DNA of 64,000 nt from Chitinophaga lutea (GTDB lineage: Bacteria; Bacteroidota; Bacteroidia; Chitinophagales; Chitinophagaceae): contig NZ_RPDH01000001.1 of assembly GCF_003813775.1 (NCBI RefSeq), forward strand, positions 1,984,001 through 2,048,000, written 5' to 3'. The notes under the pieces are model-generated. The model had not been told where the DNA came from. It saw nothing but the letters and a program-made list of their open reading frames with translations, and did no database searches. The number at the start of each line of letters is the position of its first letter. Position 1 is the stretch's first letter. The position numbers and the translations under genes were made by a program. Of this stretch, positions 9,166-18,639 are shown in pieces.

Positions 9166-10710
9166 ATGACTCTATATAAAAAATTAGCTTGTTTGCTGCT
9201 GGCGGGGTACGGCCTTGTTTCCTGCACCAAACTCGACGAAAAACTGGCGTCCACCATCACCAAAGAAGAGGCGGACTCCGTGATCAAAGTGCCCTCGCTC
9301 CTGAAATCGGCGTACGACGCGTTGCAGCTGCCTTACCAGGACCAGTCGAACTTCTGGTCGCTGCAAACCATGCCTTCGGACGAAGCGGTAGCCCCCACCC
9401 GCGGCGGCGACTGGGACGACAACGGCGCATGGCGCGCCATGAAAACGCACGACTGGACGCCGGAGCACATCCAGATCGCCAACAGCTTCCGCAACCTGCT
9501 GCTGTTGCAGTTCAATTCCACCAACGTGCTCAACTTCAATCCCAGCGTACGGCAGGCGGCCGAAGCGCGCTTCCTCCGGGCCATGTCCATTTTCTCCGTG
9601 CTCGACGGATGGGGACAGGTGCCTTTCCGTAAACCGGAAGACAACCTGCTGCTGCCGCCCTCCGTGCTCGGCCCGGCCGAAGGCATGGAGCTGCTGATCA
9701 AAGAGCTCACCGAGATCATCCCCAACCTGCCCGACCGCGGCGCCGTGGCGGCGTTCGTAGCCAACAAGGATGCGGCGAAAGTGCTGCTGATGAAATGTTA
9801 CCTGAACAAAGGCGCATTCATCAAACGCGACGCGCCCACTTTCGACGCGGCGGACATGCAGAAGGTGATCACCCTGGCCAACGAGCTCATCGCCGGCGGA
9901 CAGTACGCCCTTGCAGACAACTACTTCGACAACTTCGCCTATAACAACGACGCGATTTCCCGTGAACTGATCTTCACCCAGGAAAACGGTCCCGGCGCCA
10001 GCACCGTGCGCGGCGGCAACGCGGCATACTGCCACTGGGCGCCCACCCTGCACTATGCGCAAACGCCGGGCGGCTGGAACGGCTTCACCACCGTATCCGA
10101 CTTCTACGACAAGTTTGAAGCGGTAGACACCCGCCGCGGCGGCTCCTACAACGGCGTGACCAATGTAACCGGCCTGAAAGTGGGCTTCCTGCTCGGCCAG
10201 CAATTCAACAAAGACGGTGTTGCCCTCAAGGACCGTAAAGGCAACCTGCTCATATTCACCCGCGACATCAAACTGCAGGAAACCGGCAACGACCTGGAAG
10301 TGAAAGGCATCCGCGTGGTGAAATACCCGCCGGACATGGTGACCCTCAACGGTTCCAACACCAACAACGCGAGCAACGACTGGGTGTTTTTCCGCTACGC
10401 GGACGTGCTGCTGATGAAAGCGGAAGCCCTGCTGCGCAGCGGCGGAGCGGGCGCACTGGCCATCGTGAACGAAGTGCGCGTGAAACGCAAAGCCACGCCG
10501 CTGGCCACGGTAGACCTGAATGTGCTGCTCGACGAACGCGGCCGCGAATTTTACTGGGAAGGTTTCCGCCGGCAGGATCTCATCCGCTTCGGTAAATTCT
10601 TACAGCCCTGGCAGCTGAAAACGAAAACGGATCCGACATACCTGCTGTTTCCGATACCTGTAAACGATCTGGCTGTTAACCCCAATCTCAAACAGAATCC
10701 TGGTTATTAA
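9166..10710 (+). CDS. SusD/RagB family surface glycan-binding lipoprotein
   Basis: 514 residues. It starts with a lipoprotein signal peptide (lipobox LVSC, Cys20). The SusD fold follows, with the TPR helices typical of the family and a conserved C-terminal block (RGREFYWEGFRRQDLIRFGKF, then YLLFPIPVNDLAVNPNLKQNPGY). It caps the SusC transporter and binds the incoming glycan at the cell surface. It lies directly after susC in one transcription unit. The substrate cannot be deduced from this protein; the GH31 downstream suggests an alpha-glucoside. Confidence 0.95.
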   Translation: MTLYKKLACLLLAGYGLVSCTKLDEKLASTITKEEADSVIKVPSLLKSAYDALQLPYQDQSNFWSLQTMPSDEAVAPTRGGDWDDNGAWRAMKTHDWTPEHIQIANSFRNLLLLQFNSTNVLNFNPSVRQAAEARFLRAMSIFSVLDGWGQVPFRKPEDNLLLPPSVLGPAEGMELLIKELTEIIPNLPDRGAVAAFVANKDAAKVLLMKCYLNKGAFIKRDAPTFDAADMQKVITLANELIAGGQYALADNYFDNFAYNNDAISRELIFTQENGPGASTVRGGNAAYCHWAPTLHYAQTPGGWNGFTTVSDFYDKFEAVDTRRGGSYNGVTNVTGLKVGFLLGQQFNKDGVALKDRKGNLLIFTRDIKLQETGNDLEVKGIRVVKYPPDMVTLNGSNTNNASNDWVFFRYADVLLMKAEALLRSGGAGALAIVNEVRVKRKATPLATVDLNVLLDERGREFYWEGFRRQDLIRFGKFLQPWQLKTKTDPTYLLFPIPVNDLAVNPNLKQNPGY

Positions 10711-10734
10711 GACCTGCTTATCCAGGCAGTCGTC

Positions 10735-10775
10735 CATCGGGGAGCATCTCATCCATGCTCCCTGATGGATACCTT
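10735..10775 (+). terminator. Hairpin between susD and GH31, possible partial terminator
   Basis: Arms at 10735-10747 and 10755-10767 form a 13-bp stem with one mismatch and a 7-base loop, followed by a short T run (ACCTTTT). Sitting inside the operon, it could lower GH31 expression relative to susCD or stabilise the upstream message end. Confidence 0.5.
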
Positions 10776-10798
10776 TTGTCAGAAAAAAGCGCAATCTT

Positions 10799-13237
10799 AT
10801 GGTTTTCAGAATGATCGTCTTCCTGCTGACGGCGTGTAGTTTCGCCGCCACAGCGCAACCCGTGCGCACGCCCGGCAAAGTCACCGCGGTGGCCATCGGC
10901 GCGCAGGACGTAAAACTTACCACCCAACTCGGTTATGCATACATTACGGCTTACAGCCCCGCGGTGATCAGGGTGCGGATCGACAAACAGCCGCCCGGCA
11001 AAGACTTTTCGTACGCGGTGATCGCGGAGCCCGTTGCCTTCAAGCCCCGCATCTCGCAAAACGACGACGCGGTAACCATGGAAACGGATTCGCTCACCGT
11101 GCGCATCACGAAAAACCCCTTCACCGTGCGTTTCCTCACGCCCGGCGGGAAAGTCATCAATACGGACGAACCGGGCCTCGGCACCTCGTGGATCGGGGAG
11201 GAAGTGACCACCTACAAAACCATGCAGGAAGGGGAACGTTTCATCGGCCTCGGTGAAAAAACCGGCAACCTCGACCGTAAAGGCAACGCCTACACGAACT
11301 GGAACACCGACGCCTACGGCTACACCACCGGGCAAGACCCGATCTACGCCACCATCCCGTTTTACATCGGCGTTCACCACGGCATGAACTACGGGATATT
11401 CTTCGACAACACCTGGCGCAGCAACTTTAATTTCGGCGCGAGCAACAACCGGTTCTCTTCCTTTAGCGCGGCGGGCGGGGAGATGAATTATTATTTCATC
11501 TACCACACCGACGTGGCCGGCATCATCCGTTCCTACACCGGCCTCACGGGCCGCATCCACCTGCCGCCGCTCTGGAGCCTGGGGTACCAGCAGAACCGGT
11601 ACAGCTATTACCCGGACACGGAAGTGTACCGCATCGCGCAAACGCTCCGCGAGAAACAGATCCCGGCAGACGGCATTACGCTCGACATCCATTACATGGA
11701 CGCTTATAAATTATTTACCTGGAACAAAACCCGGTTCCCGGACCCTGCCGGCATGAATGCGAAGCTGGGGAAGATGGGCTTCAAAACCACGGTGATCGTG
11801 GACCCGGGGATAAAGGTCGAAAAGGGATACCATGCTTATGAGAACGGCCTCCAGTCTGACATCTTCATCAAATACAGCGACGGGCAGCCCTACACGGGGC
11901 AGGTGTGGCCCGGCTGGTGCCACTTCCCCGATTTTACGGGTGCGCGCGGGAGAGAATGGTGGAAAAAAGAAATCGCGGCTTACAGTCGCGCCGGCGTATC
12001 CGGCCTCTGGAACGACATGAACGAGATCGCCACCTGGGGGCAGACCATGCCGAACAACGTGCTCTTCAATTTCGAGGGCAACCCCGTCACCCACAGCCAG
12101 GCGCACAACGTGTACGGCTTGCAGATGATACGCGCGAGTTATGAAGGGTCGCGGGAAATCGCACCCGACAAACGCCCCTTCATCCTCACCCGCGCCGGCT
12201 ATGCGGGGCTGCAGCGGTACTCCGCCATCTGGACGGGCGACAACCGCGCCGAAGAGGATCACATGCTGCTGGGGGTGCGGCTGCTGAACAGTCTTGGTTT
12301 GAGCGGGGTACCATTCTCCGGTATGGACATCGGCGGTTTCACCGGCAATCCCACGCCCAGCCTGTACGCCCGCTGGATGCAGATCGGGGCCTTCATCCCG
12401 TACTGCCGCAGCCACACCGGCATCAACACCAAATCCGCCGAGCCCTGGGCTTTCGGGGAAGAGGTGCTCGAAATCTGCCGCAACTACATCAACCTGCGGT
12501 ACCGCCTGCTGCCATACCTGTACGCGAATTTCTACGAAGCCTCGCAATCCGGCCTGCCCATCATGCGCACGCTGGCGCTGACCGACACGCACGACCCGAA
12601 GGTGTACGATCCCCGCTTCCAGAACCAGTTCTGTTTCGGGCCTTCCATACTGGTAGCGCCGTTTGAAAGCAGGGAAAACTATGCGCCGATGTATTTCCCG
12701 AAAGGCAGCTGGTACAACCTGTACGACGACAGCCGCGAAGAAGGCGGGAAAGAAAAAATGCTCAGCCTCAGCTTCCACCAGCTTCCCGTGTATGTGAAAG
12801 AAAGCAGCATCATCCCGATGCAGTCGCTCATCCAGAACACTACCGAAAAACCTTCGGATACGCTGTTCCTGCATGTGTACAAAGGCTCGGTGAAGAATGA
12901 ATTCGTGTATTATGAAGACGACGGGGAAACGTATGATTACGAGAAAGGCGGCTTCTACAAACGCACCATCCGCTACGAGCCCGGCCAGCTCACGCTGGAC
13001 AAACCTTCCGGGAAACGCGCGTCCAAATTCCGGCACATCCAGCTGGTGCTGCACGGGTTCGACCAGGAAAAGATGACGGTGAACGGCAGGGAGATGAGCC
13101 TGCAACAAAGCACCACGGCCTTCATACAGCCCATTTCCCGCTTCGACCCGCAAGGGGAAGCCAACCCGGAAATCAACTGCCACGTGCTGAAAGCAACGGT
13201 GGCGAATGGGGATGAAACGGTGGAGATAAGATTGTAG
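10799..13237 (+). CDS. Glycoside hydrolase family 31, probable alpha-glucosidase
   Basis: 812 residues with a signal peptide (cleavage after ATAQ, residue 20), so it is periplasmic or exported. An N-terminal galactose-mutarotase-like domain precedes the GH31 barrel. The nucleophile is D406 in SGLWNDMNE and the acid/base is D481 in WTGDNRA. The substrate-site block ITLDIHYMDAYKLFTW (from residue 293) is of the alpha-glucosidase type rather than alpha-xylosidase. A C-terminal beta-sandwich contains the YYEDDGETYDYEKGGF segment typical of the DUF5110 region. It would release glucose from alpha-linked oligosaccharides taken up by the SusCD pair 88 bases upstream. Family assignment is firm; exact linkage is inferred. 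Confidence 0.92.
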   Translation: MVFRMIVFLLTACSFAATAQPVRTPGKVTAVAIGAQDVKLTTQLGYAYITAYSPAVIRVRIDKQPPGKDFSYAVIAEPVAFKPRISQNDDAVTMETDSLTVRITKNPFTVRFLTPGGKVINTDEPGLGTSWIGEEVTTYKTMQEGERFIGLGEKTGNLDRKGNAYTNWNTDAYGYTTGQDPIYATIPFYIGVHHGMNYGIFFDNTWRSNFNFGASNNRFSSFSAAGGEMNYYFIYHTDVAGIIRSYTGLTGRIHLPPLWSLGYQQNRYSYYPDTEVYRIAQTLREKQIPADGITLDIHYMDAYKLFTWNKTRFPDPAGMNAKLGKMGFKTTVIVDPGIKVEKGYHAYENGLQSDIFIKYSDGQPYTGQVWPGWCHFPDFTGARGREWWKKEIAAYSRAGVSGLWNDMNEIATWGQTMPNNVLFNFEGNPVTHSQAHNVYGLQMIRASYEGSREIAPDKRPFILTRAGYAGLQRYSAIWTGDNRAEEDHMLLGVRLLNSLGLSGVPFSGMDIGGFTGNPTPSLYARWMQIGAFIPYCRSHTGINTKSAEPWAFGEEVLEICRNYINLRYRLLPYLYANFYEASQSGLPIMRTLALTDTHDPKVYDPRFQNQFCFGPSILVAPFESRENYAPMYFPKGSWYNLYDDSREEGGKEKMLSLSFHQLPVYVKESSIIPMQSLIQNTTEKPSDTLFLHVYKGSVKNEFVYYEDDGETYDYEKGGFYKRTIRYEPGQLTLDKPSGKRASKFRHIQLVLHGFDQEKMTVNGREMSLQQSTTAFIQPISRFDPQGEANPEINCHVLKATVANGDETVEIRL

Positions 13238-13338
13238 GACATCGTCGCGAATGACAGCGACACGGTGGAGGGGAGCGTTTTAAACAAGCATAGTTACCGA
13301 ACACATCATTATACAAGCAGTCCGTTGAGAAACCCGGG

Positions 13339-13375
13339 GCCGGTTGAAGCAATGCTTTGGCCGGCTTCTTTTTTT
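13339..13375 (+). terminator. Rho-independent terminator closing the PUL operon
   Basis: A 12-bp stem (13339-13350 with 13354-13365, including GU pairs) with loop AAT is followed by TTCTTTTTTT. It lies about 100 bases after the GH31 stop and abuts the convergent Rieske gene. Confidence 0.8.
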
Positions 13376-13712
13376 ACCAGCCGAGCCAGCTCTTTTCCAG
13401 GCCCACGAACACGCCTTCTTCCCGCAGTTCCACCGGGTAGGTTTTGAGGTAAAAACCCTCGCCGCTGCTGTTGTAGCCGTTCTTGACGTTAAAGCGGTAA
13501 CGGTGGAGGGGGCAGGTTACGTTCCCTTTATCGTCCATATGCCCGTCGGCCATGATGCCGCCGGCATGCGGGCATTTATAGGCAAAGGCATACAACTGGC
13601 CTTCGTGGCGCGTGAAACAGATTTTCTTACCGTTCACTTCGTGCACGGTAATGGTTTTCTCGTGCGCCACGGGCTCGTCGGTGATGCGGTACCAGTTGTA
13701 TTCCTTGGCCAT
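13374..13712 (-). CDS. Rieske [2Fe-2S] domain protein
   Basis: 112 residues, a single Rieske domain. The cluster ligands are visible as CPHAGG (C-x-H) and CPLHRYRF (C-x2-H), 17 residues apart, resembling NirD-like or dioxygenase-ferredoxin small proteins. There is no signal peptide, so it is cytoplasmic, and probably an electron carrier or redox partner. Its ATG follows the hflX stop with no gap, so the two are co-transcribed, though no functional link is evident. Confidence 0.88.
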   Translation of the reverse strand: MAKEYNWYRITDEPVAHEKTITVHEVNGKKICFTRHEGQLYAFAYKCPHAGGIMADGHMDDKGNVTCPLHRYRFNVKNGYNSSGEGFYLKTYPVELREEGVFVGLEKSWLGW

Positions 13713-14903
13713 TTAAAAGAAATATTCGGATTTGTAGGGATAACGTTCCCTGTACAGCTGGGCTACTTTATCCAGGATGGTTTTACGCAGTTCTTCGATG
13801 TTGCGGCGCTCGGTAGCGGAAATGAATACGCAGTTGCCGTTGGAGCGGTGCTGCCAGCTTTCTTTGAGCTGCTGCAGGATGTCCTGCTTCACATCGTCCG
13901 TCAGCCATTCGTCGAAGGTCTGTTTTTCGTACAGGTCCATCTTGTTAAAAATGAGGATGGTGGGTTTGTCGATCGCCTTCAGTTCGGTCAGCGTGCGGTT
14001 TACCACTTCGATCTGGTCTTCATACTTCGGGTGCGAAATATCCACCACGTGCATGAGGATGTCGCTTTCGCGCACTTCGTCGAGGGTGGATTTGAAGCTC
14101 TCCACGAGGTGGTGGGGCAGTTTGCGGATGAACCCTACCGTATCGCTCAGCAGGAACGGCGTTTGTTCGAACACCACTTTGCGGGTAGTGGTATCGAGGG
14201 TAGCGAACAGTTTATTTTCCGCGAACACCTCGCTTTTCGACAGCAGGTTCATAATGGTGCTTTTGCCCACGTTGGTGTAACCCACCAGGGCCACGCGGAT
14301 GTATTCGCCGCGGTCTTTCCGCTGGGTAAGGGCCTGTTTGTCGATTTCCCCGAGGCGTTTGCGGAGCAGGGCGATCTTGTCTTTCACGATACGGCGGTCC
14401 GTTTCGATTTCCGTTTCACCGGGGCCTCTCATCCCGATACCGCCTTTCTGCCTTTCCAGGTGCGTCCACATACCGCGGAGGCGGGGGAGGATGTACTGGT
14501 ATTGCGCCAGCTCTACCTGCACCTTGGCCTGCGCCGTGCGGGCGCGGCGGGCGAATATGTCGAGGATCAGGTCGCTCCGGTCGATGACCTTCACCTTCAG
14601 TTCCTTCTGTATATTGGATATCTGCGAACCGCTCAGTTCATCGTCGAATATCACGAGGCTCACGTCTTTCCCCACCACGTACTGCCTGATTTCCTCCAGC
14701 TTGCCCTTGCCTACGAAAGTGGCCCTGTCAGGATGGGCCAGCCGTTGGGTGAAGCGTTTCACCGCTTCAGCGCCCGCCGTTTCCGCCAGGAAAGCCAGCT
14801 CGTCGAGGTATTCCTGCACCTGCGCGTCTGTTTGCTCTTTGTGGATGAGCCCTACCAGCACTGCCCGTTCGTCACGGTCTACTACTTGTTGTTTTTCTAT
14901 CAA
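13713..14903 (-). CDS. hflX: GTPase HflX
   Basis: 396 residues. An N-terminal HflX domain with the glycine-rich GMRGPGETEIETDRR segment precedes the G domain: G1 GYTNVGKST, G3 DTVGFIRKLPHHLVESFKST, G4 NKMDL. HflX is a ribosome-associated GTPase that splits stalled or hibernating ribosomes under stress such as heat. Its length is normal for the family. A candidate -7 element (TAACTTTG) lies just upstream of the start, and the Rieske gene follows immediately. Confidence 0.95.
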   Translation of the reverse strand: MIEKQQVVDRDERAVLVGLIHKEQTDAQVQEYLDELAFLAETAGAEAVKRFTQRLAHPDRATFVGKGKLEEIRQYVVGKDVSLVIFDDELSGSQISNIQKELKVKVIDRSDLILDIFARRARTAQAKVQVELAQYQYILPRLRGMWTHLERQKGGIGMRGPGETEIETDRRIVKDKIALLRKRLGEIDKQALTQRKDRGEYIRVALVGYTNVGKSTIMNLLSKSEVFAENKLFATLDTTTRKVVFEQTPFLLSDTVGFIRKLPHHLVESFKSTLDEVRESDILMHVVDISHPKYEDQIEVVNRTLTELKAIDKPTILIFNKMDLYEKQTFDEWLTDDVKQDILQQLKESWQHRSNGNCVFISATERRNIEELRKTILDKVAQLYRERYPYKSEYFF

Positions 14904-14922
14904 TGTATCTTCAGAATTTGTG

Positions 14923-14930
14923 CAAAGTTA
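14923..14930 (-). promoter_or_regulatory. Candidate -7 promoter element of hflX
   Basis: TAACTTTG on the minus strand matches the Bacteroidota TAnnTTTG -7 box exactly and sits about 20 bases before the hflX ATG, giving a very short leader. No good -33 box was seen. Confidence 0.4.
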
Positions 14931-15004
14931 ATGAATTCGGGCCGGGTCCGGTGGTAGGTTAAATTTTCCTACATTTATGGCTCATCACAACAAAATCTAC
15001 ACCA

Positions 15005-17014
15005 ATGCGTAAAACACTCCTGGTAGCAGGTATTTTATTCATTCAACAAAGCATGGCACAACAGAAAATGAGCCCGGAGCTGCTGTGGCAGCTGGGCCGC
15101 GTGGGCGGCGAAACCGTACTGAACGATGGCACCGTCATCTATGGCGTTTCCCGCTATACCCTGGCGGACAATAAAAGCGAGCGGAACCTTTACGCCGTTC
15201 CCCTGAAAGGCGGGGCCGCCAAACAGCTCACCCAGGGCGCGGGCGCGGAATCCGGCGCACAGGTGCTGCCCAATGGCCGTATCGCCTATAATTTCAAGGG
15301 ACAGCTCTGGGAAATGGACAAAGACGGCGGCAATGCCGTACAGAAAACCAATGTGGAAGGCGGCATGCAGAACATCCGTATTTCTCCCAAAGGCACGCAC
15401 ATCCTTTTTTCCAACGAAGTGAAACTGGAAAAGATCAGCGGGGCCGACCTGCATAAAGACCTGCCCAAGTCAAACGCGCAGGTGTACACGAACCTCAACT
15501 ACCGCCACTGGGATACCTGGGAAGACGGTAAATACAACCATGTGTTTTACGCCTCCTACGACCCGCAGACCGGCAAGGTGGGCGAGGCGACGGACATCCT
15601 GAAAGGCGAACTGTTCGACTGTCCGCAGATGCCCTTCGGCGGCGCGGAAGACTTCATCTGGAGCCCCGACGGCACGCAGATCGTGTACGTGTGCAAGAAA
15701 AAACACGGGAAAGCATACGCCATCAGCACCAACACCGACGTATACAGCTATAACATCGCCACCGGCAAAACCGAGAACCTGTCTGAAGGTATGATGGGCT
15801 ACGATATCGCCCCCGCCTTCGACAATACCGGCAAACAGCTGCTGTGGCTGAGCATGGCGCGTGACGGGTTTGAAGCGGATAAAAACGACATCATCCTGCA
15901 CCAGGCCGGCGCCAAAAAGACCGTCAACCTCACCAAAGACTGGGACGGCACCGTATCCGCCGCCCGCTTCAGCGCCGACGGCAAAAAGATCTTTTTCCTC
16001 GCCGTGGTGAAAGGCACCGAGCAACTGTTCGAGATCCCGCTCGACAAACCTTCCATCCGCCAGATCACCAAAGGCCAGTTCGACGTCAACGCGTTCGTAG
16101 GCCAGCAGGGCAATACGCTGGTGGTGGCCCGGGCGGATATGAACCATGCCGCAGAGCTGTACACCGTTGACCTGAAATCAGGTGCGCTGCAGCAGCTCAC
16201 CACCGTGAACAACAACATTTACGACGGGCTGCAGCAAAGCAAGGTGGAAGAACGCTGGACCAAAACCTCCGACGGGAAAGACCTGCTTTCCTGGGTGATC
16301 TATCCTCCCGGCTTCGACCCTTCCAAAAAATATCCCACGCTGCTGTACTGCCAGGGTGGGCCGCAATCGCCGCTGAGCCAGTATTACAGCTTCCGCTGGA
16401 ACTTCCAGCTGATGGCCGCGCAGGGGTACATCGTGGTGGCGCCCAACCGGCGCGGCATGCCCGGCCACGGCGTGAAATGGAACGCCGATATCAGTAACGA
16501 CTGGGGCGGCCAGCCCATCCGCGACTACCTCGCCGCCATCGACGATATCAGCAAGGAAGCCTATGTCGATAAAAGCCGCCTGGGCGCTGTAGGCGCCAGC
16601 TACGGCGGGTATTCCGTGTTCATGCTGGCAGGCGTGCATGAAAACCGCTTCAAGAGCTTCATCGCGCACGACGGCCTCTTCGACCTGCGCAGCTGGTACG
16701 GCACCACCGAAGAGCTGTGGTTCGCCAACTGGGACATCGGCGCTTACTGGGACGAGTCCAAAGCCGGCACCTACGAAAAATTCAATCCCATCAACTTCGT
16801 GAACAAGTGGAACACGCCCATCATGATCGTGCAGGGCGGCATCGATTTCCGTGTGGGCATTGAGCAGGGGCTGCAGGCTTTCCAGGCCGCACAGCTGAAA
16901 GGCATCAAAAGCAAACTGGTATATTTCCCCGAAGAGAACCACTGGGTGCTCGGTGCGCAGAACGCCATCGTATGGCAGCGCGAGTTCTTCGGCTGGCTGA
17001 AAGAAACCTTATAA
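15005..17014 (+). CDS. Secreted S9 family (prolyl oligopeptidase/DPP-type) peptidase
   Basis: 669 residues. A signal peptide (cleavage after QSMAQ) leads into a beta-propeller made of WD40/TolB-like repeats (for example FIWSPDGTQIVYVCKK, ARFSADGKKIFFLAVV). The C-terminal alpha/beta-hydrolase domain has catalytic Ser532 in GASYGGY, Asp614 in GGIDFR and His646 in ENHWV. It is likely a periplasmic exopeptidase or oligopeptidase that trims peptides. The enoyl-CoA hydratase gene starts 10 bases downstream, so the two may be co-transcribed. Confidence 0.92.
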   Translation: MRKTLLVAGILFIQQSMAQQKMSPELLWQLGRVGGETVLNDGTVIYGVSRYTLADNKSERNLYAVPLKGGAAKQLTQGAGAESGAQVLPNGRIAYNFKGQLWEMDKDGGNAVQKTNVEGGMQNIRISPKGTHILFSNEVKLEKISGADLHKDLPKSNAQVYTNLNYRHWDTWEDGKYNHVFYASYDPQTGKVGEATDILKGELFDCPQMPFGGAEDFIWSPDGTQIVYVCKKKHGKAYAISTNTDVYSYNIATGKTENLSEGMMGYDIAPAFDNTGKQLLWLSMARDGFEADKNDIILHQAGAKKTVNLTKDWDGTVSAARFSADGKKIFFLAVVKGTEQLFEIPLDKPSIRQITKGQFDVNAFVGQQGNTLVVARADMNHAAELYTVDLKSGALQQLTTVNNNIYDGLQQSKVEERWTKTSDGKDLLSWVIYPPGFDPSKKYPTLLYCQGGPQSPLSQYYSFRWNFQLMAAQGYIVVAPNRRGMPGHGVKWNADISNDWGGQPIRDYLAAIDDISKEAYVDKSRLGAVGASYGGYSVFMLAGVHENRFKSFIAHDGLFDLRSWYGTTEELWFANWDIGAYWDESKAGTYEKFNPINFVNKWNTPIMIVQGGIDFRVGIEQGLQAFQAAQLKGIKSKLVYFPEENHWVLGAQNAIVWQREFFGWLKETL

Positions 17015-17024
17015 ATCATGTATC

Positions 17025-17801
17025 ATGTTCACCTCGCTTCTTTTCACCGTTAAAAACAACATTGCCACCATCACGCTCAACCGGCCCGATGTGTACAATG
17101 CCTTCAACGACGCCCTCAGCTACGAGCTGCAGGACGCGCTGAAACAGGCGGAAAAAAACGCGGCCGTACGGGCGGTGGTGATCACCGGCGCGGGCAAGGC
17201 TTTCAGCAGCGGGCAGGACCTGAAGGCCGCACAGGAAGGCAAACGCAACCTGGGCGACTCGCTGCACAAGCGGTACAACCCCATCATCCGGGCCATCCGC
17301 AACATGCCCAAACCCGTGATCTGCAAACTCAACGGCGTGGCCGCCGGCGCGGGCTGCTCGCTGGCGCTGGCCTGCGATGTGATCATTGCCGCAGACAACG
17401 CCACCATGATCGAGATATTCATCAACATCGCGCTGGTGCTCGATTCCGGCTCGTCTTATTTCCTGCCCCGCACCATCGGCTACCACCGCGCCTTTGAGCT
17501 GGCCACCAAAGCCACCAAACTCACCGCGGCGGAAGCCCTGCAGATGGGGCTGCTGAACAAGGTAGTGAAAGCGGAAGAGCTGGATGCCACAGTAGACGCC
17601 GAAGCCGCATTTTACGCGCAGGCGCCCACCAAAGCCATCGCCCTGATGAAAAAAATGCTCACCAAAGGCATGACCGACGACCTGGATACCGTGCTCGACT
17701 ACGAAGCCTGGTGCCAGGAGATCGCAGGGAATACGGCAGACAACCAGGAAGGCATCAACGCTTTCCTGGAGAAAAGAAAACCCGCGTTTAAAGGGAACTG
17801 A
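17025..17801 (+). CDS. Enoyl-CoA hydratase/isomerase family protein, PaaG-like
   Basis: 258 residues, a complete crotonase fold. Oxyanion-hole segments are GAGKAFSSGQDL and NGVAAGAGCSLALACDVI, and LDSGSSYFLPRTIG carries an aspartate in the position typical of PaaG-type isomerases instead of the second hydratase glutamate. PaaG interconverts epoxy and oxepin-CoA in phenylacetate breakdown. No other paa gene is nearby, so a general acyl-CoA isomerase role is equally possible. Confidence 0.85.
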   Translation: MFTSLLFTVKNNIATITLNRPDVYNAFNDALSYELQDALKQAEKNAAVRAVVITGAGKAFSSGQDLKAAQEGKRNLGDSLHKRYNPIIRAIRNMPKPVICKLNGVAAGAGCSLALACDVIIAADNATMIEIFINIALVLDSGSSYFLPRTIGYHRAFELATKATKLTAAEALQMGLLNKVVKAEELDATVDAEAAFYAQAPTKAIALMKKMLTKGMTDDLDTVLDYEAWCQEIAGNTADNQEGINAFLEKRKPAFKGN

Positions 17802-17818
17802 ACAGACATACCCGCATA

Positions 17819-17855
17819 AAAAAAGCCGGCTTCCTTACGGGAGCCGGCTTTTTTG
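17819..17855. terminator. Bidirectional rho-independent terminator
   Basis: A 13-bp stem built on AAGCCGGCT with loop TTAC has an A run on the left and a T run on the right. It sits between the convergent enoyl-CoA hydratase gene and the outer-membrane protein gene and can serve both strands. Confidence 0.85.
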
Positions 17856-17870
17856 TAATGATGTATTCCG

Positions 17871-18575
17871 TTACAGTCCGCTGATGGCAAGACCGATAGA
17901 GTAAGGCCTGATCTCTGACTGGCCCGTGTTGTCTTTGAACAGCGGGTTCAGGTTCACCGTACCGAACAGGGCGAAGTTGCCGTAGCCGATGCGGGCGGTG
18001 CCGGCAAAACGCCAGGGGTTGAAGAAACGTTTGTTTTGTTCCTTGATGATATTCTTTTCGCCGCCCAGGGTGTTTTTGCCCTTGGTGTGCGCATTCACGA
18101 GCATGCCCACTTTAGCGCCGATAGAGGCTTTGAAGCCTTTGTTCGCATTGTCTGCCACCTGGCGGAAACGCAGCTCGATGGGAATTTCGAGGTAGTTGGT
18201 GGATACCTTGTATTTTTTATACAGATCGGACGACACGAACTTCACATCGTTGGAGTTCGCGTTGTTCATCGGGATCACCTGTTTGTTCAGGAATATATTG
18301 CTGGAGCTGATACCCAAACCGGCAGCCACGCTGAAGTTGGATTTGGAAATGGGAATATCGTACATCAGGGCGATATTGAAGCCGCGGGATAATCCTTTCG
18401 TTTTAACGCTGTCCGGCGCGGAAGCCCAGCCGTCGTAAGAAAACCCGATCACCAGGAAATCCCTGGAAAAAGAGGCCTTCTCTTTGGCCTTACCAATAGC
18501 CGCACCAGTCATGTCCTGTGCATAAACACCTGCAGAAACCGCGATAAAACCCAGTGTAAAAAGTAATTTTTTCAT
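17871..18575 (-). CDS. Outer-membrane beta-barrel protein (OMP_b-brl_2 / PorT-like)
   Basis: 234 residues with a signal peptide (ending VYAQ). Alternating amphipathic strands and glycine/aromatic turns (NIALMYDIPISKSNFSVAAG, YLEIPIELRFR, SIGLAISGL at the C-terminus) fit the small 8-stranded barrel family common in Bacteroidota. The function is unknown; many such proteins are structural or surface components. It is monocistronic, with a strong candidate promoter upstream and a bidirectional terminator downstream. Confidence 0.8.
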   Translation of the reverse strand: MKKLLFTLGFIAVSAGVYAQDMTGAAIGKAKEKASFSRDFLVIGFSYDGWASAPDSVKTKGLSRGFNIALMYDIPISKSNFSVAAGLGISSSNIFLNKQVIPMNNANSNDVKFVSSDLYKKYKVSTNYLEIPIELRFRQVADNANKGFKASIGAKVGMLVNAHTKGKNTLGGEKNIIKEQNKRFFNPWRFAGTARIGYGNFALFGTVNLNPLFKDNTGQSEIRPYSIGLAISGL

Positions 18576-18610
18576 AATATGTTTAAATGCTTGGCAAAAA
18601 GAATATCAGG

Positions 18611-18639
18611 CAAATTTAATGGAATGCAAATAAATCAAA
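18611..18639 (-). promoter_or_regulatory. Candidate Bacteroidota promoter for the beta-barrel gene
   Basis: On the minus strand, TTTG (18639-18636) and TAAATTTG (18618-18611) are separated by 17 bases; the -7 box matches TAnnTTTG exactly and the spacer is slightly short. The remainder of the 18576-18827 gap is AT-rich and has no gene. Confidence 0.5.

Noticed and set aside
13344..14957. A 537-codon open frame opposite hflX and the Rieske gene.
   Set aside because: Spans two real genes on the other strand, no domain, shadow composition.
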